Source: Methanosaeta sp. UBA80
GTDB taxonomy: Archaea; Halobacteriota; Methanosarcinia; Methanotrichales; Methanotrichaceae
Assembly: GCA_002505805.1 (NCBI GenBank)
Contig: DAWB01000054.1
Span: forward strand, 1 to 6,356
Direction: 5' to 3'
DNA length: 6,356 nt
Shown here: positions 1 to 5,239 of the stretch, in pieces
Layout of the letters: the number at the start of each line of letters is the position of its first letter
Numbering within the stretch: the first letter of the stretch is position 1
Position numbers and translations under genes: made by a program
The notes under the pieces: model-generated
Seen by the model: the letters and a program-made list of their open reading frames with translations, nothing else
Told to the model about the DNA's origin: nothing
Database searches by the model: none

Positions 1-25
1 CACTTTTGACTCGCGGTTCTTAATT

Positions 26-35
26 TTCCGCCGTT
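26..35 (+). repeat. Candidate left terminal inverted repeat core of the IS
   Basis: TTCCGCCGTT pairs with AACTGCGGAA at 1708-1717 with one mismatch. It lies 58 bp upstream of the transposase start and outside its promoter. It is short and imperfect, so it is only a candidate. Confidence 0.4.
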
Positions 36-43
36 AAATATAC

Positions 44-59
44 GAAATATTTTTAAATA
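44..59 (+). promoter_or_regulatory. Archaeal BRE/TATA promoter of the transposase
   Basis: TTTTAAATA at 51-59 is a perfect match to the archaeal TATA consensus YTTTAWATA. The A-rich GAAATAT immediately upstream (44-50) fits a TFB recognition element. With the usual distance of about 26 nt from box centre to start site, transcription would begin near 79-83. That gives a leader of only about 11-15 nt before the ATG at 94, containing the purine-rich GAAGGGAAG. Confidence 0.65.
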
Positions 60-63
60 AATA

Positions 64-93
64 GCTACTACCTATTTCCTGAAGGGAAGTAGC
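64..93 (+). promoter_or_regulatory. Hairpin over the transposase ribosome-binding region
   Basis: GCTACT at 64-69 pairs perfectly with AGTAGC at 88-93, whose last base touches the ATG at 94. The purine-rich ribosome-binding stretch (81-89) falls in the loop and right arm. The left arm lies between the TATA box and the predicted start site near 81. It would therefore be missing from the element's own transcript but present in RNA reading in from outside. This is the arrangement expected of a fold-back block on translation from outside transcripts, as known for IS10 and IS50. The stem is only 6 bp, so the function is inferred. Confidence 0.4.
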
Positions 94-1707
94 ATGGATT
101 TAGATGTTCAGTCATACAGCTTAGGTCATCTTGGGATAGTAGCCGGCATTTTCGATACTCTGAAGATCGGTGAAGTCATTGACGAGGTCATGCCAAAACA
201 GGGCTCAAAAAATCTTCCTCACTCGACCATAATAAAAGCTATGATCCTTAACGGCCTGGGATTCACTCATCAGCGATTATATTTATTTCCAAATTTTTTT
301 ATGAATATCCCAACAGAAAAACTGCTCGGTGAAGGCATCGATCCATCTGATCTCAATGATGATGTTGTCGGCAGGACTCTTGACGCGATTTACAAATATG
401 GTGCAACAGAGCTGTTTAATCAAATCGCTTTGCATGTAATGGGTCAATTTTCATCGGGAACACAACTCATCCATGTCGATACTACGAACTTCAGCGTATC
501 TGGAAAATATGAAAATGATGCACCAGACGCCACGGATTCAATCAGGATAGCGTTTGGTCATGCCAAAGACGGAAGGACGGATTTAAAGCGATTCGTTCTG
601 GGCTTGGTTACAAATCAGGTAGGCTTGCCGCTTTTTACCAAGGCTTTTTCCGGAAACGAATCCGACAAGAACAGCATAATCTACATGATTCGAAAGGCAC
701 AGCATTCACTCGATTTTGATGATAAAGCCTATTGGGTCGCAGATAGCGCGATGTACACAGAAAACAATATCGTTCTCCTTGGAACGGATACGAAGTGGAT
801 CACGCATGTACCCGCAACGGTCGGGGATATTGATAAGCTGCTCAACGCGGATCTGGATTTTTCTCCTTCGACAGATCCCAGATATGCTTTCCATGTCACT
901 GATTTGTATTACGCCGGCATACTTCAGCGAGTTGTAGTTGTTTGGTCTGAAGAGATGAAAACAAGGAACGAGCAGACCTTTGAGAGGATGCTTCAAAAGG
1001 AGACAGTTAAAGCTGAAAAAGAGCTCAAGAAACTCATGGGCAAGAAGTTCGCTTGTGTGCCAGATGCCGAAAATGAAGCCAAGATTTGGGCCTCCAAACT
1101 CCCGTATCACGATCTGAAGGATATTCAGATAATACCTGTAACAGAAAAAGTTGAGAAGAGGCGAGGGCGGCCAAAGAAGAATGAGCCGATAAATCTGCGC
1201 TTCAAAATTGAAGGGAGAATCGAGATCGATGAAGACGTTCTAGCAGAAGAGAGCAAAAGATTTGGGCGGTTTGTTTTGGCCAGCAATGATGTCAGTCTTG
1301 ACCCGGAACTCATGCTCAAATATTATAAAGGACAGCAAACGGTAGAACATGGATTTCGATTCTTGAAAGACAAATGCTTTCATGTCTCCGAAGTCTATCT
1401 CAAGAAGGAAGAACGAATAGAAGCACTATGCATGATTATGGTTCTCAGTCTTCTCATTTACTCCTTTGCCGAATGGAGGCTTAGAGAGAAACTCAAGGAG
1501 ACAGGACAAACTGTTCCCAATCAGCTCAATAAGCCAACCCAAAGACCGACTATGAGATGGGTCTTCGAGATCTTTATGGGCGTAATTCAGGCGATTGTTA
1601 TCGAAAATGGCAAAATCATTAAAGTCAGCGTGAATCTGAGCGAACCGCAGAAGACAATTCTATTGTTGTTGGGACAGGAATGCAAAAATTATTACGGGAT
1701 GAACTGA
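94..1707 (+). CDS. IS1634-family DDE transposase, intact
   Basis: This 537-aa protein catalyses cut-and-paste movement of the insertion sequence, acting on the element's ends in the cytoplasm. The N-terminal 120 residues resemble the DNA-binding region of IS1634-type transposases. The RNase H-like catalytic core follows: D129 in LIHVDTTNF, D217 in WVADSAMYT, and E418 in the IS4-type signature YYKGQQTVEHGFRFLKD (Y411, E418, K425). The segment between D217 and E418 is a long insertion containing a basic RRGRPKK stretch (356-362) that could contact DNA. Length is normal for the family (about 500-600 aa) and no stop or frameshift interrupts it, so the element may still be active. The ATG is preceded by the purine-rich GAAGGGAAG and sits at the base of a hairpin that may limit its translation. 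The stop codon abuts the candidate right inverted repeat. GC is lower than in the cluster starting at 4079. Confidence 0.93.
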   Translation: MDLDVQSYSLGHLGIVAGIFDTLKIGEVIDEVMPKQGSKNLPHSTIIKAMILNGLGFTHQRLYLFPNFFMNIPTEKLLGEGIDPSDLNDDVVGRTLDAIYKYGATELFNQIALHVMGQFSSGTQLIHVDTTNFSVSGKYENDAPDATDSIRIAFGHAKDGRTDLKRFVLGLVTNQVGLPLFTKAFSGNESDKNSIIYMIRKAQHSLDFDDKAYWVADSAMYTENNIVLLGTDTKWITHVPATVGDIDKLLNADLDFSPSTDPRYAFHVTDLYYAGILQRVVVVWSEEMKTRNEQTFERMLQKETVKAEKELKKLMGKKFACVPDAENEAKIWASKLPYHDLKDIQIIPVTEKVEKRRGRPKKNEPINLRFKIEGRIEIDEDVLAEESKRFGRFVLASNDVSLDPELMLKYYKGQQTVEHGFRFLKDKCFHVSEVYLKKEERIEALCMIMVLSLLIYSFAEWRLREKLKETGQTVPNQLNKPTQRPTMRWVFEIFMGVIQAIVIENGKIIKVSVNLSEPQKTILLLLGQECKNYYGMN

Positions 1708-1717
1708 AACTGCGGAA
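1708..1717 (+). repeat. Candidate right terminal inverted repeat core of the IS
   Basis: AACTGCGGAA directly follows the transposase TGA and is the imperfect complement of 26-35. Having the right end immediately behind the stop codon is a common arrangement in compact insertion sequences. The following bases (TGTGGGATCTAAC) may belong to the repeat, but no counterpart is visible on the left. Confidence 0.4.
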
Positions 1718-1766
1718 TGTGGGATCTAACAAACTCTTCACGAAATATTTATTGTGTTCGATTTAT

Positions 1767-2552
1767 TTAAAACACATCTATATAATATTTAATGACTTCA
1801 ATAGTAGTAGTAAAAGTTTCGTTGAAATCGGGGACACATTTCATTTGATGCCTCAAAGATGCATTCCATGATCCTTCAAATTTGGAACGATTTTTATTGA
1901 GCCGCGAAATATCTAGACTGACATCCTTGTACTTGAATTTGGTATAAATAATTGATTTTACCTGCTCACAATTTACAGCAGTTGATAATTGTCCGATATC
2001 GTATAAATCTCTGGACCTTGTCCGTTGGAAAAGTGATCTGATTTTTTCCGCCATTATTTCTTCGAGAGAGTATGAACTAATAGTAGCTTCGAGCGAATCA
2101 GAAAAGTGATGAAATAATGGCTTCTGCACAACAGGAAGAAGAATTCTCTCATTCTTCGAATCAGTTATATCCAATTTGATGGTTATAGGTGCCAAAGCAT
2201 TACGATTAATAATCCTAAACCTTGCAATCGCCCTGAAGCCACTCTTAGTTTCATTAATGCTAACATCTTCCTCAAATTGTATGCCTGAAGCGTTACGAAC
2301 TTGATCAATTGAATCTTGAATTCCGATCTTAATAGTCTCTTTATCAACTGGTGAATGAAGGGTAAAATCAAGATCGTCGGAGAATCGATAGTTTTCGATA
2401 TATACTTTTCTTATGCTAGTTCCCCCTTTAAAAGCCATCTTCATAGAATTTAGATATTTTAGCAACCAGTTTTGTGCATAGTCACGTTCGATAGTCGAAG
2501 GTGGTACAGCGAATTTTCTCGCGATCTCTTTGATTTCTGTATTGGTGATCAT
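1767..2552 (-). CDS. abiEii: AbiEii-type nucleotidyltransferase toxin (type IV TA)
   Basis: This 261-aa protein is the toxin of an AbiE toxin-antitoxin pair. AbiEii/AbiGii proteins (DUF1814, DNA polymerase beta-like fold) transfer nucleotides, probably to tRNA, and stop growth, often as an antiviral response. The family motifs are all visible: GGT at 43-45 within AFKGGTSIRKVY, DDLD at 59-62 within RFSDDLDFTL, KLD at 126-128, and the C-terminal block AEKIRSL (168-174) with RDLYD (181-185). No catalytic residue appears lost, so it should be active. The start ATG overlaps the stop of abiEi as ATGA, with GGAAG 7 nt upstream, indicating translational coupling that keeps toxin dependent on antitoxin synthesis. 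The gene is AT-rich (about 32% GC in one hand-counted 60-base line), unlike the cluster from 4079, which suggests acquisition. It ends 50 bp from the proposed IS end and no obvious terminator follows. Confidence 0.92.
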   Translation of the reverse strand: MITNTEIKEIARKFAVPPSTIERDYAQNWLLKYLNSMKMAFKGGTSIRKVYIENYRFSDDLDFTLHSPVDKETIKIGIQDSIDQVRNASGIQFEEDVSINETKSGFRAIARFRIINRNALAPITIKLDITDSKNERILLPVVQKPLFHHFSDSLEATISSYSLEEIMAEKIRSLFQRTRSRDLYDIGQLSTAVNCEQVKSIIYTKFKYKDVSLDISRLNKNRSKFEGSWNASLRHQMKCVPDFNETFTTTIEVIKYYIDVF

Positions 2553-3307
2553 TCAAGCTCTTCCAAAGATATTGAATCCAGATTAATAATCAATCGCCAT
2601 TTAGGATCAACAAAACCAGTAGGGGGCATTGTGGGATCGAGCAAAAGGTATTTCTTTGATTTACTCGGTGGAAGTGCTATTTCAAGACCAATTCGATCAC
2701 ATAAATATCCCAACCTACGAACTGCAGAGAGATTGTCGATCTTAAGTGCATACTTATTTAACAGTTCTTGGTCCAGTAAACCCGTCTTGAGGGCCTTCGC
2801 GACTTCTATAATTCCTCCAGAGTACCGAGGTTTATCAAAACAGTCTATAATTGTCTTTTCTTTGTCTGTAATACAGACTGGAGACTCTTCTATCCACTCT
2901 TTTTGTAGCCCGAAAAACTTCTCTTTTTTAATATGCACTATTTGATAATCCAAGCCAAAAATGGTCAATAGGTTCTTTTTTTTCCGTATTGGTGTCTGCA
3001 CAAACACGGTTCTTGGAATTTGCTCAGTCATGCCATAATAATGTAGGGCACTCCAATAGGAAATCGCATAAGGTTCTGTGATATAAGAGCCAATGACAAA
3101 TTCATGGAGAGTGTATTTTCCTTTTTCACTTCCAAGTGGAATTATCAAATATTTTCCTTTTCCAATTCGCTCAATAAAACCACGATCCTCCAGTCTCGAA
3201 AGCATTACAGATAAATTTCTTTTCTTGATTTTGGTTTTCTGATATAGTTGACTAAAGGAAAATACCTGACCCTCTCTTGCCATGGATTTAAGGATCTGAA
3301 TGGTCAT
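2549..3307 (-). CDS. abiEi: AbiEi-type antitoxin and transcriptional autorepressor
   Basis: This 252-aa protein is the antitoxin half of the AbiE pair. In studied systems AbiEi counters the toxin without a stable protein complex, and its N-terminal winged helix represses the abiE promoter. Here residues 1-60 form such a helix-turn-helix (SQLYQKTKIKKRNLSVMLSRLEDRGFIERIGKGKY region). The C-terminal domain shows the family signatures YWSALHYYGM (84-93) and TDKEKTIIDCFDKP followed by YSGG (147-165). Length is within the normal AbiEi range. The start is well supported: GAGG at 3313-3316 lies 5 nt from the ATG, and the next upstream ATGs are out of frame and stop at once. The gene precedes abiEii and overlaps it by 4 bp. 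Upstream lies a large dyad (3321-3393) likely to be its operator. An A8 run (2976-2983 read on this strand) codes for Lys 109-111 and is a possible slippage site. Confidence 0.9.
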   Translation of the reverse strand: MTIQILKSMAREGQVFSFSQLYQKTKIKKRNLSVMLSRLEDRGFIERIGKGKYLIIPLGSEKGKYTLHEFVIGSYITEPYAISYWSALHYYGMTEQIPRTVFVQTPIRKKKNLLTIFGLDYQIVHIKKEKFFGLQKEWIEESPVCITDKEKTIIDCFDKPRYSGGIIEVAKALKTGLLDQELLNKYALKIDNLSAVRRLGYLCDRIGLEIALPPSKSKKYLLLDPTMPPTGFVDPKWRLIINLDSISLEELE

Positions 3308-3393
3308 AGATTCCTCTGCATCATAGTTCCTCTTTTACTACACCAACATTAACAGTTATGTATGTTTCGGTGCATAAAAGGGGGAATCTATGA
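3304..3393 (-). promoter_or_regulatory. abiE promoter region with large dyad, likely AbiEi operator
   Basis: Two long arms face each other. The first, 3321-3349 read on the + strand, begins TCATAGTTCCTCTTTTA and continues CACC and AACAT. The second, 3393 to 3362 read on the - strand, begins TCATAGATTCCCCCTTTTA and continues CACC and AACAT. The arms differ only by small gaps and a few substitutions. Their centre near 3354 is itself the palindrome TAACAGTTA (3350-3358). A third half-site, TCATAGATTCCTCT at 3304-3317, covers the abiEi start codon and ribosome-binding site. CTTTTATG at 3374-3381 on the - strand is a moderate TATA candidate inside the outer arm. Studied AbiEi proteins bind paired inverted repeats of about 23 bp in their own promoter and repress it. 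This geometry fits that model, but binding is inferred. Confidence 0.6.
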
Positions 3394-3412
3394 TAAGGCG
3401 TCCTCGACCTAT

Positions 3413-3445
3413 AGCGTCATATGCTTCTCCGAAGCATATGACGCT
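3413..3445. repeat. Perfect 15-bp inverted repeat with 3-nt loop
   Basis: AGCGTCATATGCTTC (3413-3427) and GAAGCATATGACGCT (3431-3445) pair without mismatch around TCC. The stem contains CATATG, itself a palindrome. It lies between the 3' end of the 118-aa gene and the abiE promoter, both on the - strand. No T-run follows on either strand, so it is not a classic terminator. It could still slow transcription, insulate abiE, mark RNA processing, or be a small mobile palindrome. The pairing is certain; its role is unknown. Confidence 0.8.
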
Positions 3446-3470
3446 TCTAGAATAAATACTTAGCGACAGC

Positions 3471-3827
3471 TTATTCGTCATGAAAAACGAACTTCCATTG
3501 GATTACTTCAGAGAAACCGCAAACGGTTTCGATAATATCATCTTCAAGTTCTGTTTTAGCATCTTTGATTGTGACTTTTGCGAAGCGATTGAATAGTCCT
3601 GGCCACTTTTTTCGGAATAGATCTTGAATTATATACCTTCTTTTATGAATTGTTTTTATTGCTTCATAATGACCTGCACGCTGTGTATCGTATGTAGCTA
3701 TTATCTCCAATAGCTTTTTATATTCCTCTTTATGCAACTCTAATTGATGACTCTCTTTCTCTAATACCTTCTGTAACTCATAAGCTTTCTTTAGGATATC
3801 TTCCTGAGGTTGCTGTTTTAAGTTCAT
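3471..3827 (-). CDS. Unrecognised 118-aa helical, charged protein
   Basis: I do not recognise this family. The ATG at 3827 has GAGG at 3835-3838, 7 nt upstream, which is a good ribosome-binding site and argues that the gene is real. Residues 8-45 are rich in Lys, Glu and Leu with heptad-like spacing, suggesting a coiled coil (ILKKAYELQKVLEKESHQL). A basic HKRR segment (61-64) and an aromatic FRKKWPGLFNRF segment (71-82) follow, then an acidic stretch ELEDD (93-97). No signal peptide or membrane segment is seen, so it is probably cytoplasmic. It is AT-rich (about 33% GC in one hand-counted line) and codirectional with abiE, 163 bp upstream, but separated from it by a strong hairpin and abiE's own promoter region. 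It is probably a separate transcript in the same accessory island. It might be an accessory defence protein, but nothing in the sequence proves that. Confidence 0.65.
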   Translation of the reverse strand: MNLKQQPQEDILKKAYELQKVLEKESHQLELHKEEYKKLLEIIATYDTQRAGHYEAIKTIHKRRYIIQDLFRKKWPGLFNRFAKVTIKDAKTELEDDIIETVCGFSEVIQWKFVFHDE

Positions 3828-4078
3828 ATGTCATCCTCTTTAGCCAGGATCTCGCACAGACCGATTCTCACCAGATAGGTGAAATATTACCCTCTGCTGT
3901 ATTTCTTGAAATTCATCCGAGTATCATACTCTCGCTTGTCTTGCTCTCGTTCATCAATAAATACTTTGCAGCAGGAAAACGTCTGAATTTCATTTTAGCT
4001 TGTACTCTGATCGCGAGCATGATTATCTCCCATATTGGAAGCGATGTGCTTATCTCCGATCACCGCCTATTAATCCTC
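3828..4078 (+). other. Intergenic stretch with an open frame lacking a start, possible gene remnant
   Basis: No complete gene is visible in these 251 bases. The frame that becomes the PAC2 gene stays open upstream from 3698 to 4078 without an ATG until 4019; TTG at 3941 is the first possible alternative start. From about 3880 it encodes protein-like sequence with two hydrophobic stretches (IILSLVLLSFI and LNFILACTLIASMIISHIG), like two membrane helices. GC here (about 40-43%) is below that of the PAC2 gene and closer to the island. It may be the tail of a disrupted membrane protein gene, or a chance open frame. It also contains the divergent start region of the 118-aa gene. No clear TATA box or Shine-Dalgarno sequence for the gene at 4079 is visible. 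Confidence 0.35.
3919..3931. repeat. 13-nt palindrome GAGTATCATACTC
   Basis: Perfect arms of 6 bp around a single central C, placed about 90 bp upstream of the 118-aa gene and 150 bp upstream of the PAC2 start. It could be an operator for either, but palindromes of this size are expected by chance about once in a window this long. Confidence 0.25.
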
Positions 4079-4822
4079 ATGGATAAGGAGATCGTCCAGG
4101 TCATTCTGGAGAAGGAGCCCTCGGTCAAGAATCCCATACTGATCGAGGGCTTCCCCGGCATCGGCCTGGTGGGAAATATAGCCAGCCAATACATAGTCAA
4201 CGAACTGAAGATGACCTACCTGGGAGCCATGAGCTCCAAATACTTCCCGCCGTTGGCCGTCCTGCTGGGGGGTGTAGTGAACATGCCCGTGAGAATCTAC
4301 GAGGATGCCGCCAAGGGCCTGGTGATCCTCACCGCAGACATACCCGTCCACCCCCTGGCCTCTTTTGAGATCGGCAGGGAGATCGTATCCTGGGCCCAGT
4401 CCATAGGAGCCCGGGAGATGATCTGCCTGGCGGGCATCACCGTCATGGGCGAGGAGCATCGCGTCTTCGGGGCGGTCAGCCGCCCGGAGCTTATGGAGAG
4501 GATCAAGGAGAAGACGGAGGTCTTTGAGATCGGCACCATCACCGGAATTACAGGCAGCATCATGAACGAGTGCCGCATAAGGAATATGCCCGCCGTCTGC
4601 CTGCTGGGTGAGACGGCCTCCGCCGAGCCCGACCCCCGGGCAGCCATAGCGGCCATAGAGACCCTGAACAAGATCTACGACCTGGGAATCAGCACGGAGA
4701 AGCTATCGGAGCAGGCGGAGCAGATTGAGCTGCAGATGGCCCAATTGGCTTCGCAGATGAAGGCCGCCTCTCCCGAGGAGCAGCAGATGCAATTGCCCAA
4801 AGAGTTTCCCATGTACGGGTGA
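4079..4822 (+). CDS. PAC2-family proteasome assembly chaperone (PbaA/PbaB-like)
   Basis: This 247-aa cytoplasmic protein belongs to the PAC2 family, archaeal relatives of eukaryotic Pba1/Pba2 that bind the 20S proteasome alpha ring. Hallmarks are the N-terminal IEGFPGIGLVGNIA (22-35), the central CLAGITVMGE (116-125), ITGITGSIMNEC (154-165) and LLGETASAEPDP (175-186). Residues 207-235 form a helix rich in Gln and Glu. The last three residues, Met-Tyr-Gly, fit the HbYX motif used to dock on the proteasome. I chose ATG 4079 because homologs begin just before the GxPGIG block and because GC and codon use change here. The frame is open further upstream, but that part is AT-rich and hydrophobic. 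No Shine-Dalgarno sequence precedes the ATG, so the mRNA may be leaderless. The stop overlaps the next gene as TGATG. Confidence 0.9.
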   Translation: MDKEIVQVILEKEPSVKNPILIEGFPGIGLVGNIASQYIVNELKMTYLGAMSSKYFPPLAVLLGGVVNMPVRIYEDAAKGLVILTADIPVHPLASFEIGREIVSWAQSIGAREMICLAGITVMGEEHRVFGAVSRPELMERIKEKTEVFEIGTITGITGSIMNECRIRNMPAVCLLGETASAEPDPRAAIAAIETLNKIYDLGISTEKLSEQAEQIELQMAQLASQMKAASPEEQQMQLPKEFPMYG

Positions 4823-4823
4823 T
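4818..4823 (+). promoter_or_regulatory. Shine-Dalgarno GGTGAT inside the end of the PAC2 gene
   Basis: GGTGAT is a full match to the archaeal 16S rRNA tail complement and contains the PAC2 stop codon. It is 4 nt from ATG 4828, which favours that codon, while the stop-start overlap favours ATG 4822. Either way it implies coupled translation of the DUF473 gene. Confidence 0.5.
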
Positions 4824-5217
4824 GAGAATGATCTACATTGCGCTAACGGGATTGGCCAGGCACGTGATCAAGGAGCTGACCGCGGCCAAGGTGAGGACGG
4901 TGGAGATCAGAAGCCCCAACAACTTCTTCGCCCTTCTGGGGGTCCAGCCGGGAGACCGCATCTTTCTGACCGAGGCCAGCGCTCCGGATATAGTGCCGGG
5001 AACTGCGGGCCTGATCGTGGCAGTGCGGGCCATTCAGACCATCACCCACCGCACTATTCAATCCAGCCAGGACTATTATGAGGAACGGGAGGCCCAGGCG
5101 GCCAGAGCCCAGCTCCAGCTCATGGGCGTGGGAAGGGTCCGACGCATCACCAACTTCGAGCCGGGCACGCCCCTCATGCTGGACGTTGATGACGTGAGAT
5201 ACTGCGACGCTCGCTGA
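4822..5217 (+). CDS. DUF473 family protein
   Basis: The 131-aa product resembles DUF473, a small family of unknown function found mainly in methanogens and relatives. Visible conserved-looking blocks are the N-terminal IALTGLARHVIKELTAAKV (6-24), TVEIRSPNNFF (27-37), PGDRIFLT (43-50) and PGTAGLI (59-65), a beta-rich pattern. A charged helix (85-99) and a C-terminal GVGRVRRITNFEPGTP segment follow. There is no signal peptide or membrane span, so it is probably cytoplasmic. Three starts are possible: GTG 4819, ATG 4822 (overlapping the PAC2 stop as TGATG) and ATG 4828 (best Shine-Dalgarno spacing). I give 4822; the choice changes only one to three residues. It is GC-rich like its neighbours and probably cotranscribed with them. 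The family assignment is from recognition of the pattern, not a search. Confidence 0.75.
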   Translation: MRMIYIALTGLARHVIKELTAAKVRTVEIRSPNNFFALLGVQPGDRIFLTEASAPDIVPGTAGLIVAVRAIQTITHRTIQSSQDYYEEREAQAARAQLQLMGVGRVRRITNFEPGTPLMLDVDDVRYCDAR

Positions 5218-5239
5218 GCAGGAATATGCTCAACCGTCT

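Larger units (their letters stand above)
26..1717 (+). mobile_element. IS1634-family insertion sequence (ends approximate)
   Basis: One full-length transposase with its own promoter occupies almost the whole element, as is usual for the IS1634 family (IS4-like DDE group). The proposed ends rest on a short imperfect inverted repeat: TTCCGCCGTT at 26-35 and AACTGCGGAA at 1708-1717, matching at 9 of 10 positions. The right copy begins immediately after the transposase stop codon. Outside these ten bases the flanks no longer pair, so the true tips may lie a few bases further out. No exact short target duplication was found directly next to these ends; an 11-bp direct repeat further out on the right is reported separately. 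The element ends about 50 bp from the 3' end of the abiEii toxin gene, which is convergent with the transposase, so it appears to have inserted beside that operon without breaking it. Confidence 0.7.

Noticed and set aside
706..1110. 134-codon - strand open frame
   Set aside because: It lies wholly inside the transposase gene on the other strand, with no recognisable domain.
2472..2945. 157-codon + strand open frame
   Set aside because: It is antisense to the abiEii start and the abiEi 3' half, whose products show clear family motifs; its own translation shows no recognisable family.
3390..3455. 21-codon + strand frame (starting MIRRPRP) with GGGGG upstream
   Set aside because: Its start and apparent ribosome-binding site are part of the outer abiE dyad arm, and much of its length is the perfect hairpin, so it is more likely a by-product of those repeats.
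3450..3476. GAATAA/TTATTC inverted repeat as a terminator of the 118-aa gene
   Set aside because: Only 6 bp, AT-rich, with a 15-nt loop, and the right arm overlaps the stop codon; too weak to call.
3941..4078. N-terminal extension of the PAC2 protein from TTG 3941
   Set aside because: The added 46 residues are hydrophobic, AT-rich and unlike PAC2 N-termini; the family block begins shortly after ATG 4079.
4070..4671. Two - strand open frames of 124-129 codons
   Set aside because: Antisense to the PAC2 gene, which has clear family motifs on the + strand.
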